64,000 bases of DNA from NCBI RefSeq assembly GCF_000264995.1, contig NW_006767440.1:463430-527429 (forward strand), written 5' to 3'. Below the pieces are notes generated by a model. The model saw only the letters and a list, made by a program, of their open reading frames with translations. It was not told the origin of the DNA and did no database searches. The DNA comes from Punctularia strigosozonata HHB-11173 SS5. Taxonomy: Eukaryota > Basidiomycota > Agaricomycetes > Corticiales > Punctulariaceae. Shown piece by piece: positions 10,938 through 22,579 of this stretch (positions within the stretch are counted from its first letter, which is position 1; each line of letters opens with the position of its first letter). A program made the translations under genes and the position numbers.

Positions 10938-12695
10938 CACCTCAGCCACCCCTTTGGCAGACCCTAGTAAGGCGGAATCTCCCTGCGCGAAAGTCGTCCT
11001 TTGGAGGCCTCGCCGGGGCGGTACGTTCCAATTTGTTGGTACTTCCTGTCCTACCCGCTGTCCAGGCCATCCGCCGCTGGGATGTCCCGCTTTGTGCCCG
11101 GGTACATACCATGCTACCAGTGCTACGGGATCGTGAACCCACTACCTGATGCGCACTCAGCTTCGAGATTAGGATATGTAACGATGGGCATGCGCGGCAG
11201 GCGTATGCACATTCATAAACGGTAACACACGCGCTGCACGATATCCTATTTACCGCCCGAGAGGTCTTAGAGTCATACTAGCACCCGCTGCTGGGACGCT
11301 AGCACCAGGTAGGTAGGTCATATTGTGGCGCACATGGCTTGCCTCCGCTCCATCCGCCGTCCCCCCTCCAATTTCTTCAAAAAACTGATGGATATAACCT
11401 GAATCTATGAGTCAATCATCGCCAGCCGCCGTGGAGGCGAAATATGTGCATATGCAAAGCATACCGGCCAGTCAATCGCCACGCAACGCTCGCCGGCATA
11501 GCAGGGGGCGTCCAGCCCTGGCTTTGCATTCTCGGTCCGCAACCGCTTGCTGGTACGTACCGTTCCTGGGATCTCCTTTGAAATCGTGCAGGGGTCCTTC
11601 ATGAGATCTGATTTTTGCTTGCTAGGAGTGTGCCTTCGACCCGTGGGTCTTACCCATATTCGACGTTTCGGGATGTTAGGTCATCCTCGATCGTATGGGC
11701 CGTCGTCCCATGCACTGTTGTACGTACCCNNNNNNNNNNNNNNNNNNNNNNNNNNNNNNNNNNNNNNNNNNNNNNNNNNNNNNNNNNNNNNNNNNNNNNN
11801 NNNNNNNNNNNNNNNNNNNNNNNNNNNNNNNNNNNNNNNNNNNNNNNNNNNNNNNNNNNNNNNNNNNNNNNNNNNNNNNNNNNNNNNNNNNNNNNNNNNN
11901 NNNNNNNNNNNNNNNNNNNNNNNNNNNNNNNNNNNNNNNNNNNNNNNNNNNNNNNNNNNNNNNNNNNNNNNNNNNNNNNNNNNNNNNNNNNNNNNNNNNN
12001 NNNNNNNNNNNNNNNNNNNNNNNNNNNNNNNNNNNNNNNNNNNNNNNNNNNNNNNNNNNNNNNNNNNNNNNNNNNNNNNNNNNNNNNNNNNNNNNNNNNN
12101 NNNNNNNNNNNNNNNNNNNNNNNNNNNNNNNNNNNNNNNNNNNNNNNNNNNNNNNNNNNNNNNNNNNNNNNNNNNNNNNNNNNNNNNNNNNNNNNNNNNN
12201 NNNNNNNNNNNNNNNNNNNNNNNNNNNNNNNNNNNNNNNNNNNNNNNNNNNNCACCCTCTGAAAGAACACGGTGGTATCTCCCATGATCGTCGAGAAGCT
12301 TCGTTGGGACTTACCATGGTGGCTGCCGCCTTTTGGTAGTTGCCACGGCCCTTGTGGGACTTACCATGGATGATCTCGGTGCGTTGGTATATACCCTACC
12401 TCCCCATCGAGCATTGGGACTTACCGGCGGTATGACAGTTCCATTTGGAACATACCAGCGGTGTCATTGGCACGATGGGACGTGCCAGTGCTGTCGACTC
12501 CAGAATGGGATGTACCAGCGTGGGCTTCTCTGCTGCGTGGTACATTCTTCACTCTTGCCCATCGCACCATCAAGTACCTGCGCGCCAGGGGAACAGTGGG
12601 ACGTACCAGCACTTCGTGCGCTGCGCTGGGGCATAACTGATTGCCCAATGGTACGTCCCTGGCATCTTAAATCGTACCACGGGATGACATTACTA
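10938..12695 (+). repeat. Left terminal inverted repeat
   Basis: Inverted partner of 28842-30840, about 1.24 kb of known sequence plus a 523-base N run. Similarity to the partner fades just inside 12695. Short motifs of the form GGGACNTACC recur along it, for example near 11080, 11550, 12306, 12357, 12417, 12507 and 12597. Such subterminal motif clusters are typical of transposase-binding regions. Compared with the right copy, several single-base length differences cluster at 11540-11720, next to the gap, and may be sequence errors. Confidence 0.9.
11730..12252. other. Assembly gap (523 N) inside the left terminal repeat
   Basis: In the right repeat the sequence between the matching flanks (CAGAGGGTG and GGGTACGTACC) is only about 40 bp (29285-29324). 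The real missing sequence is therefore probably tens of bases, not 523. Confidence 0.7.
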
Positions 12696-12813
12696 CGGCA
12701 GGCTGCTAAGAGAGTTTTCCGCTTCGTCAGTAGGTTACTCAAATGCGCCCATGGCGTTTTACATTGCATGTATTGCTCGTATTCAACAGACGTATTGTAC
12801 AATGTGCAATCTA

Positions 12814-15800
12814 CTAGTTATGACGTTGCCGCTTTGGCGTTTGAGGCATGTCCTCCTCGGAATGACTAGGGGATGCGAGCCAAAGCGATTCCTTTGAACT
12901 TTGCGCCCGCGATGGTGTTGTAATGGGGGACAAATGCAATGCAGGGAGGCGATTTGGAAACGGACGTCCATTGGGAGTTTTTGGCGACCGAAGAACCTGC
13001 GCCATACGTGTGGCCCTTGGCGTAACAGAACCTGGTACGGATAGTAACCCAAGCCGATCTGCAGGAGAAATCTGAGAGATAATTGAGGAGAATAGCAAAT
13101 GTACGAACCCAGAAAGCGTGTTTTGGTCGGCGATGCCCCCAGGTCGATAGTGCAATCCTCTAGATCGTCCCCGCTGTCAGAGCTATCCTCAGGCTCCATA
13201 CAGATGATCTCGCCAGCTGCGTCAGTATAATCATCAGGGTCTTCGTCATCGGAATCCTCTGTGCACAACGTATGATTTGTCTGCCCTGGCAGTGGCAGCT
13301 GGTCTTCGGTGAACTCCGTGTACTCATTCCGCATGCCGGCAATCATCTCGTCGCTGGAAGGACCCCACGATTCAGGTTGTGGTATGGCTGAGGGTATGTC
13401 ACCGGCTCGGCGACGCCAGATAACCGCTAGTTGCAGAAGCTGTTCACGACGGCCCTGAAGTTGATGAGCCATCCCCGGACTGAGATCTGACGAATCATCA
13501 AGGTCATTAGTGCTCTCTTAGACTAGAGGGCCCGATCTTTACCTGCGACCGCACGGGCTCTCTCGACCGCTGCCCATTCCGCAAGAAGCCAGCTCTGCAT
13601 GGTTCCGCGCTCCTTGTAAATGCGTGCCAGCTCTTCTCGGCAGCGGTCACGCTCGAGCATGGCACGTATCCCGTTTCGATACCGTTTGTCACTGAGCCAA
13701 ACGGGACAGGTCGCGCCATGATCGTCGTCATCCAGAAGTCCTGTGTCTTGCCAGATGGGGTCGTCCACGTCTAGCTTCCAGAAGGTAGTCACATCAATTG
13801 TGGCTGGCGTGACGGCTCCTGCCGGTGCTTGGCCCTTTTTTATCAAAGCGTCCATCTCGCGACACAGCGCGTTGTATCGCTGTACGGTATCCCGAATGCC
13901 GGTTTCACGTCTTTGAACGGCTGTCGCCGTATGGCCATGTAGTTTGCGTTCTGCATGAAAAGTAAGCTCGTAGTTCACCGTTGACGATCAAGATTACCTG
14001 ATGAACGCCCGGACCGCAACTGCTCGATCCTCGACAATTCGAATTTGCGTTGTCGCAATTTCTCTCGGATCCGCGTCTTGAGAGCAAGCGCATTTGCTTT
14101 TCGTCCAAGAAAGAGATCTTTCCTCAGCGCTTGAAGATTGCGAAGAGCTGGTTCATCCAGGAAGCCTTCAAACTTGGCGAGCTTCTTTCGCGCGTTCATT
14201 CGATCGTCTTCCAACAAAGTCTGGTAGTCTAATGCCTGTAAAGGATCGGCATTGAGGACGCTTGCATTACCATCCGCGATGGCGCGGTCGAGTTCGCGAA
14301 TGCGCTCATCGAGGGCGATGATGACTTCAACGTACTTCGTGCCCGCGTTCTTTGATTGCCCTACAAGGAGTGAGAATGGAAGTTATCCACATTGACTACG
14401 GTACGCACGTGGGATAGGTTTGGTCTGAACAGCACGCTGGTTGGCCCATTCCGCGCGAAGTGATTCTTCGTCAATACCACTCTCGCGAATCTCTTTCTCG
14501 GCTTCAGATAATCGCATGCGACACATTTCGTGCCGCCTCGATAACCACACCGCAAGATTGAGCAAGTGCTTCGATATCAGATGAAGGAGCTGGCAATCAA
14601 GGAGATATCTCCGTTGGTAGTACTGAAAATTTGTATCAGCGAGTGTAAGAGATTTGCGAGAAGAATATTACCCCGCTTCCCCTCAGTACTGAGACCAGGT
14701 GATTGAGGGCGCTCCATAGCCGCTCGCACCCTTCACCATCGGAGAGACCAAAGCCACTGCACTTTCGCGGGTGATAGCAACACTGGCACGGCCACTGGTG
14801 CCCGTAGGCATGAAGGACTGATATCGCGAAGGTTATGCGATCACGGATATCGCACAAGAACCCCCATTTGAAGACGCTCCGATGAATTTGACAGCCAATG
14901 TCGTATAGGATGCCAGCACGCCATGAAACTGGTATATGTTGAAATAATTTGTTGATCAGCGCAAGAGCGTAGTGCTGGCGTTCCCCCGCGCTGGTCATAT
15001 TAGCCACCCACAGAGTACAATCGTGTCGACAGAGCAACGCCACAAGGCCAGTGTCGTCAAAGAAGGTGGTGCTCGCTTTTTCGCGTCGTTCGTCGGCAGC
15101 TTTGAAAGAAGCTTCGCAACCATCAAGAACCGAATTTGGGACCTGAAGAGGTCCCTCGCATTTGTCGGGCTCCGTTGTCGCGTCCTTGCCAGATGTTGGG
15201 TCCGGGGCTGCCCTTTTCTTCCCCTTTCCTTTGCCGTCATTCTGCGATGAAGCAGGCTTGCTTCGACACTCTGCTACGAAGTCTTCCATGGCTTTCACTT
15301 CAGCATCGGGCATAAAAAAGGTGTCCGGATGAACCTTCATTGGATCGCGCGGGCCAGAGCGCCGTTTTTGACTGAAACAGGCATCGATGCATACGATCAC
15401 ATCAAATCTGGAGAACATTATCATTATTATTCATAACTGTCTTGCGATACACACTTACTCCATAGATTCGTCGCGGCTGCTAACACCCGCAAAGCATAGA
15501 GGACATCGCGACCGTAAATAAAGACTTGGTCTTGCTTCCTCTGCATGGGATCCGGGAAGGGGGGAAGACGGCTGTTGCTGATGCTCCGACGCTGAAGTCG
15601 GCGCATCGCAGCTGGGATTCTGCGGCGGAGAGTCGGCCGAAGTTTCAACGCCTGGACATACGGAGGGCGGAAATGGTGCAGACACTGATCGGACAGCGTT
15701 GATAGCTTCATCAACCTTCGCTGTAACGCAGTTTGTTAGGTGCATGTACCAGTTGAGCGTGTTGCCCAAACGGCGTCGCACCGAGTACTAGTAGAGTATA

Positions 15801-16657
15801 GCAATCAGTAACACCGAGCATACGTTACGTCTGGACATACCCTTGTGCGAAGCTTGAACTGTCTGGCCCCGAGGAAGGTCTCTAGAGTAGATGCCCATGC
15901 CGTGATGTTCGGTGCCACCCTCAAGAATAACGTCGCCACAAGTTCCATCATATTGATGTCAAATGCAACAGAGGGAGCTTGGGGCGCACAGGGAAAGAAT
16001 CCGCGGGAAACTAAAAAACTTGCTGCCGACGTGCAGCTACACACACGAACGTCCATGTTTTCGAGACCTGACAAAACGTAAGATAAAGGATAGATTGATC
16101 AGAGAACACTTACGATCAACATAGACGATCAAAACTTTCAGTGTCTTTGAGTTTGCACCATAGCCACAGGTGCACGGAGTTTCAGAGACCTGATCACAGG
16201 TCCGGTTACGGGCGCACGCCAAGTGGTTCATGTAGGGCGTCAATAGTTCCGGTATAACGATGGTGCACCAACGTTCCCATTGATTTGCCTTCTTCCGTGC
16301 GTATCGAATCTTGTGGTAGTCCTTCCCAGGTTCTGGTGGATCATGATAGCGAAGAGGTGACGAGCAACGGTGCGACGAAGGAGAGCCGAAGGAGTGGCCT
16401 GAGGGCGTCGATGGGGTGTTGTGCACGTTCGCAATGACTTCTTCGAGGCTCTCTCTTGTAACCAAGGGTCTTTGTCTCCCATCCGGATGTTGCGCAAGCG
16501 TCTTCCCATCTGGAAACAGGATTACGGGCAAAGGCTGGCCAACTCTCTGAGCTGGCAACGAACCACGGCCGGACAGAGAAGGACCATGGTCTAACGGTGT
16601 GGCTGAGGATTTCTTGTCTGAAGACCGCAGATGGTGACGGGGAATGCGAAATGACAT
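12814..16657 (-). CDS. KDZ-superfamily (Kyakuja-Dileera-Zisupton) transposase
   Basis: Predicted DDE-type transposase of roughly 1,150-1,200 residues in nine exons, all with GT...AG introns of about 45-60 nt. The N-terminal part has cysteine clusters of the CxC type: TPCTCGYG, then VCSCTSAASFLVSRGFFPCAP, then RCPLC. The core shows FDVIVCIDACFSQKRR, TGLVALLCRHDCTLWVANM, ILYDIGCQIHRSVFKWGF, HAYGHQWPCQCCYHPRK and LSDGEGCERLWSALNH. The aspartates of CIDAC and DIGCQ and the glutamate of EGCERLW fit the expected acidic triad. Downstream are the usual C-terminal segments (KLDVDDPIWQDTGL, GIRAMLERDRC, LLQLAVIWRRRAG) and a basic end, PKRQRHN. Start at 16657 (MSFRIPRHH). No internal stop remains after splicing, so the gene appears intact and may be active. 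Confidence 0.9.
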
Positions 16658-17731
16658 GGTTTGATGTAAAGACAATGCAAGCCGTCGGCGACAGACAAGC
16701 AGGTGACAACGTGTACTTTCATCCCTGGGATGAATATTGTATCACCAACACCGCATTCTCATCATTGACTTCCATGACCTTTCGCGCTCTGATACTGCAA
16801 GTCACCCAGTTCAGCATTGCATAACCATCCCAGCGCGAACCACCCAGCTTCACAAGCAATTTAGAGCGCACATCCAACGACACCCAACTCACGCTGGCAG
16901 CATCGCATATCGTCATTTCTTGGCACGCCAATGGACCGCACTCGTAGCTCCCGAAAGAGTTCACGGGTCCGGAGAGCAGGATTACAGGCACCGAGAGGCC
17001 AAATCTGAATCGGTAAGAATTAACGTAAAGACAACGGAGGACCTTGGTCTAATGGTGTTGTTAGGGATGCTTGGTTTGACTGAGGACCACAGATGGCGAT
17101 GGTGCATGTAGGAAGGCGTCGCCATACGCGAAGGCGAGGACAACAACAATCTCATCACCAACTCCCTCTTTTTCCATCTCATACTGTTGTACATCCTCGA
17201 ATGTTGGTACCGCAATACAACCTCACTCACCCCCAAAACGACTGACCCGTTGGAAATGAGCCGTTTCGAAGGCTCGTGAGGAGTTAAGTGATTTGACAAT
17301 GGCAGAACTGGTCACTTTCAGCGGCGCAACAACTGTCTTTCGATGTCAACACTCCATTGAGCATATATAGAGGCTTTAATATTCAGAAACATCACGCTAA
17401 GGTTGGGCTCGATTCAGTCTGCGCAACACAAACGCCAGGCCATGCATGCTGCTGTTCTGCGCGAGCGCCTTGGAAGGTGGTAAGATAATCCGTTACGAAT
17501 AAGGATAACTATCAATACAATCTGACTCCGCGTTGATCTTATTGCAATAAATACCGAGTGATGAATCTCCGCGAAAGAAAAGAACGTGCTTGTAGTGGGG
17601 TCTATAATTACATATGAGGACTGCTGAATATGGTAAGAGTGGGAAGGAGGTGATTGTTTTCGGCCTGAATTGTGTCACCTCTCGTAACCAAAATGAGATA
17701 TACAAACGCAACCAGAAAGCACCCTTTGAAT
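16658..17731. other. Transposase upstream region with a decayed copy of transposase exon 1
   Basis: This stretch contains the transposase promoter. At about 16955-17110 the minus strand reads MHHRHLWSSVKPSIPNNTI, which resembles the first exon of the transposase (PRHHLRSSDKKSSATPLDHG), and the nucleotides around it are visibly similar. It is a diverged partial duplication with no intact reading frame. The rest holds nothing recognisable. Confidence 0.5.
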
Positions 17732-18392
17732 TTACGCTCCATCAGTGGGAACCGACTGAGCACGCACGCGCAAATAATTTGGGAACGGGGGCGTGTTTGG
17801 GCGAGACATCATTCGAGTCCGAGACTCGTCCATAAGAGGCACGCGCAATGGCGTGACGTGCTGGGGGGGATCAAACTGGATACCCCAAACAGGGCCAACA
17901 AACAAGGAGTCGTGGAGCATATGGATAGCAGCGCGCAAGACGCGATTATCTGCGGTGATACGTAAGCGCAGCACCGTGTTCAAGACGGAATAAAACCTAC
18001 CGATGGAATAGGCATAGCTTATAAACCACCAGCACTCCATCGTGTCTTCTCCCAAGATTTTGCCAGTAATCTCGACGTCTCGCTCGCGGCTCAAGTCAAT
18101 GTCCTGTGAGTAATAATCAGTTGAGGTACGGGTACAGTTTTGGCTTGGCGTTACTCACGTCAGGTACATACACCTCGATGACACCACCGTCGACAGTCCG
18201 TAGCATCACGGACGATCCTTTGTCCTGATTATCACAAATGTAGAATCAGAATTTAATGGTGCATCATGTAGAGCAGCTGCGTACCTCTATGATCTGACCT
18301 GGGACGCGAGCGCTACGACCTCTATAGCGTGGGAAACGGGCGGAATCGATCCTAGGGGCAACACCGCACCAGGGCAGAAATGGAACAGACAT
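17732..18392 (-). CDS. Replication protein A small subunit-like protein (Rpa3/RPA14)
   Basis: Four exons (18392-18285, 18224-18159, 18103-18001, 17949-17732) encode 164 residues. The protein reads as a small OB-fold subunit of replication protein A: PRIDSARFPRYRGRSARV (strand 1 region), VMLRTVDGGVIEVYVP, DVEITGKILGEDTM, and a C-terminal helix IDNRVLRAAIHMLHDSLF. The order, spacing and the EITGK / I-x-HMLHD pattern match Rpa3 proteins as I know them. RPA binds single-stranded DNA in replication and repair, and the small subunit stabilises the trimer. The C-terminal extension of about 50 residues is unusual for a family normally near 110-125. All splice sites are canonical and frames join cleanly. 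It lies inside the transposon, so it is either captured cargo or a host gene carried along. Identification is by motif only. Confidence 0.68.
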
Positions 18393-19680
18393 ATTCAAGA
18401 TCAGGCAAAAGGGACGATGCAAAGGGAAAGACAGAAAGCAGGGCGAGGCGCTGATCGCCGAGCCAGAAATCCTTGAGTATATATACGCGGATTTGGTGAC
18501 GGGCACGTGCTATTCTTTATCGGTTGCGGTGCGCCTTTGTACGTCCCACTCCGGCCTTTGGTACATCCCATCCAACCTTTGGGACGTCCCAAGGCTTGGC
18601 GAAGCCACTCTTAGTGAAGAAGGTCACCACACTACCGCGCTCTCATGTCACTCATGTAATTACCAATTCCAATTTCAAAGCGCCACAAGAATCACCCAAA
18701 TCCGCACAGGCTTCGCTCCCTAGCTGCCTATTTTCTCAGTCAACGTTACCTGAAGATTACGCTCATTACGCCGCCAGGGCTTGCCCGTCCTCACGTAACT
18801 CTGCATACTTCATGCAGAGCTCTCAAGCGTGACAGAAAACCCCCCTCATCCCACTGCGGTCTGTGGTATGTCCACGTACGATACATTCCCCGCTCCGCGA
18901 TGGTTCCATTTCAAGAAGGCCGACTTATTCGCCGTTTTCTGAACAGAATTTCTTCCCCATAATCGGTGCAGCCGGTGCCCGCTATCATGTCTCGTGTAGC
19001 CCAGAACTCTTGACGTGCCTGAGCCTGGTTACGTCCCAGCGGTATGCGGGGATCACCCAAATGGGCGCTTGACATTTTTTTTTGCGTGTGGTGTCACTTC
19101 ATCTCCTTCTCAATACGTCAGGGCACATTCCAGGCGTTCTCGGAGCTTCCGTACCGACCCCGTCATTGACGCACTTCTGCAAAGCCCCGAAAGATGGTCC
19201 ATGGGCCGCAATTTGGGTCGTAAGAAGCCGCTGGTCCTTCTTCAACGGCGACGGCATTTTGATGGCGGAATTAGTTTCCATGGGCAACACTGTGGAGTGA
19301 TCCGAATACAACGCCACAGCACACGCCACAAATCATGTTCGATCGGCAGAGAAGTTGTCGGCACCTTGCATGCGACGATCCACGGCAGACAGCACGCAAG
19401 CGAGAACATATGATGGTGGCGGCGGATATAGGTGATGTCAATCCTGTCTCCGACTGTGCGTGGAGGTGGAGTTTGCGAGGCATGATAACCAGCGTTACAA
19501 GTCGACTTGCAACCTGCGAGTTACATCGTGATGTGCAAAGCCGCCGTAGTCATGAGATTGTAACAGTATTAACTAGTAAGACAACGGTGGAGCTGTGAAG
19601 AGACATTTGTCGCCGATTATAGAGAGTGCTTGGAGACACCGTGCTTTGACACTTATCTGGTTGTGACCATACACCATTAA
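18393..19680. promoter_or_regulatory. Rpa3-like gene upstream region with transposon-type motifs
   Basis: No gene was recognised. Within 150-210 bp upstream of the Rpa3-like ATG is a run of three motifs, GTACGTCCC, GGTACATCCC and GGGACGTCCC (18539-18591), matching the motif that fills the terminal repeats. Looser copies lie near 18865 and 19025. The rest is unassigned. Confidence 0.45.
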
Positions 19681-20720
19681 GCTGGGTGTGGCACCAGCAG
19701 CACAAAGGCGGATGCTGCAGGGCGGGCAGCCAAGAAGGCCCCAGTGCGGGTGAGTTTTACGTCGACGCTGGGATTCTAGGTCGGGCACTTACCTTCTGTC
19801 AACGTCGTGCTACGCTGGGATGTATCCCAGTGTCCATAAGCAACCCAGAACTGGCAGAGGAGACGGTGGGAGAGTACGAGGACGATGAAGGTATGCAGTC
19901 GTACCATATCTGTAGTCAAAGAGGTGGTCGGGTGTCAATAGTACGTATCCTTCAAGTTCAAATGATAATCTTGACCGGGGTGTACGAGCCTTTGGATGTT
20001 ACATGGACCGTGTAGAGCGTCAGGAGGTGCGGAGGTCCAACATGAGCATACACAATTGCGACTGTGATAGGTGAAGTACCACCAGCCCAGAGGCGGATGT
20101 TGTTTCGCTAGCAGTCAAGCCGGCTCGAGTGCCGTTGAGTTCGATGTCAATGCTGGCTCCTTAGGTCGGGCTCTGGCCGTGAGTTGATGCAGCACCGTGT
20201 CAGTAAGCATCCACAAGTGACCCAGGAGACGAAGAGGAGCTCAGAGACGGCACGGGAGTACGAGGACGAGGGAGCTATGTAAGGAGAAGTATGGGTAGCC
20301 GGACCATTGATATCTATGTAGGCAAAGAAGTGGCCGGGTTTCGATAGTACGAATCCTCCAAATAATAATCTTGGCCTTGGTGTACGAGCCTTTGCATGTT
20401 ACATGGACCATATAAAGTGTCAGGAGGCGCGGAGGTCTAACATGAGCATATATGGTGGCGATCAAAAACTATCAAGGTGTGTAGGGCTCCATTAGTACAT
20501 TGGTACTAAGCTGTTACCGGGAGAGCAGTGAGGACGGTTCAAGTGCCGTTGAGTGTAACATCGACACTGGATTTGGAGGTCAGGCACTCATTGTCAGTCG
20601 CAGTAATGCTACGCCGGGCTGCATTGAAGTGACCATAGGCTAACCGAGGAGATGCGGAGGTGCCAGGACATGGCACAAGAGTACGGGAGTGGAAGGAATG
20701 GCTAATCGACGCATGATCTT
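19681..20720 (+). repeat. Three diverged tandem copies of a ~390-bp unit
   Basis: Copies start near 19685, 20075 and about 20490 (the last incomplete). Shared landmarks include GTACGAGCCTTTG then ATGTTACATGGACC (copies 1 and 2), GGAGTACGAGGACGA-like blocks, and GTCGGGCACT / GTCAGGCACTC with CTACGCTGGG / CTACGCCGGG (copies 1 and 3). Substitutions and small indels are frequent. No coding potential was recognised. Copy 2 matches copy 1 over at least 200 bp. Confidence 0.65.
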
Positions 20721-21192
20721 ATCTACCCCGCAAGCAATCGAGAACGGATAGTACACGCCGTTCATATAAGTTCCAGCCTTGGTATGCATCTGGATCTATT
20801 CCTTGTAAACCCGATTTGGACAACATCGGTGATCTCAAGTAACGAAGACACTGATAGCCTGAGTGAGGAGAGATACACAATGTGAGCGGGCACGGCGAGA
20901 TGAATCGGAAACTCGTGCTCGTCAACGACAAATGTTCACCCTTCAAGTTGGCATCGAGTGATGGTGGAAACACTCTCTCTGCTTTATCGTGCTCGCGATG
21001 ACATGTTACTAGGCAATAATGTCGGGTAGATTGCGATCACCTCGCAAGTCTTCAGCGCTGCATATGTGCGCGAGCCATCCATACTAATCACACGTAGGCT
21101 GCAAGTAGCCTCATTCCGTTATTCCAGCACGTTTGTGGCATGAAATTCAACCCTATGACAGAACTTCGATAAGACTCTGCGGCGCGGAATAT
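20721..21192. other. Unassigned stretch inside the transposon
   Basis: Lies between the tandem repeats and the stop of the 314-residue gene. A short minus-strand frame ending near 20719 (RRVLSVLDCLRGR) could be a terminal exon, but nothing joins to it convincingly. Confidence 0.25.
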
Positions 21193-22335
21193 CTACGGCT
21201 CCGTCCCCCGACTACTATGAATCGTGAAGAAATTACGAATAGTTTCCCCAGGACCTGGCACAGTGCGAACAAGTCCCAGGTGCGGTTCTCCTTCTCCTTC
21301 GCCATTCCGATCCCAAATCATGTCCAACGTGATGGGAATGATGCTGAAGTTATCGGTCACTAAAGGCACCAATGCCTCGTTTGGGTCGATGCTGCGTCCG
21401 CCCCAGCGGAAGTACAAGTTTGCAAAACCGGATTTCAATATCTGTACATTAGAGCTGTGAGTTCACGCACAACGGAGCAAAAATGCAGTGTACATACAGC
21501 TTCCGACTTTCTATCATACTCGTCAGTGGTCAGAAACGCCAATCCCATCACGTGCTGAAGGTAGAGGCGGCAATTCACACCGCATGTTCGTCGCAGACGA
21601 TGGAAGTTAGTCATATGGTAGTTGAGGATACTATCCTGAACAAATTCCTGGACTGTCTCCGGCCGTAACGCATACGACAGAAGCTCTTGTGCCTACAAAC
21701 TCTCAGCCTCAACTCACGACAAACGTAACAGATCCCGTACCTCGGACTTTCGATTCAACCATGAGCGGAACCAAGGGTTTCCGTCGGTGACGCCCCAAAG
21801 CGCCCCAGACTGGTTCATCTCCACCTCCGGAATTCGCCACGGGAGCGTCAACTCGCGATGAACAAAAATATGCCTTGGGTGCATGACACCGGAGCCGGGC
21901 GCGCTCTCGTTGATCTTGCCTGGCTCAAACCGCTCGTACGCTCCTATGAACTCGCGTACGGCAGACTAAGGCAATTTGGTTACTTGAGCTTTCGATGTAA
22001 GGAATTCATCTCACCGGAGAATTAATAGGGTCCAGCAACAAATTCCCGAGCACGAAGATCCATTTCAGGTACGCTGCCGGTGCTGTCCCGAGCAGCATTC
22101 TATCATAGTAGTAACCGGACAGGTGTTGCAGCACCAAGGGACTATAGTTCCATAGATTCCCGTCCCTATCCCCTTCCCTCAGCATACCAACCAAAACGCG
22201 TGCCTTGCACCGCTGTCAGCATGGTTGGTAGCTGAAGACTCAGCGCCCTGGCCTCACCGTGGTATACTTGTCGCGGAAAATCATTGCGTCAGTGATGTCC
22301 ACAGCGTTGATATCGTCGGTGCAGGTGGTGGCCAT
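21193..22335 (-). CDS. Transposon-borne protein of unknown function, 314 residues
   Basis: Five exons (22335-22258, 22212-22015, 21965-21741, 21692-21498, 21441-21193) total 945 nt and stay open across all four introns (45-58 nt, GT...AG), which strongly supports a real gene. The product starts MATTCTDDINAVDITDAM and ends in IRNFFTIHSSRGTEP. It is rich in aromatic residues and has no signal peptide or membrane segment. Recognisable stretches are LVLQHLSGYYYDRMLLGT, LTLPWRIPEVEMNQSGALWG and FANLYFRWGGRSIDPNEA. I do not recognise a family. A GTAAGT site near 22440 may belong to an upstream non-coding exon. It points away from the large plus-strand gene, the two being separated by a motif-bearing tandem repeat. 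Confidence 0.7.
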
Positions 22336-22579
22336 TATTATCAAAGTGAGAGGCAGTCGAGGGAGAGAAAGCACAATAGAGCAGCGACGATGAGGTATAT
22401 CCCCAAGTTTTTGCTCTTCGGTGTGAGTTGAGCCACTTACGTTCTTGTGTGGCTAGATCGTGACATTGCAAATAGTTCCATCCGTCGATTCCATGTCCCC
22501 GCGCAAGTTTGTGAAGCTTCCAGGGCCGTGCTCTTGGCGTGATTAATGAGGCGGGCGTTGGGCATACGATCACATCGGA

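Noticed and set aside
11547-12339. Open frames running through N blocks (also at 29293-30373)
   Set aside because: They exist only because N bases contain no stop codons.
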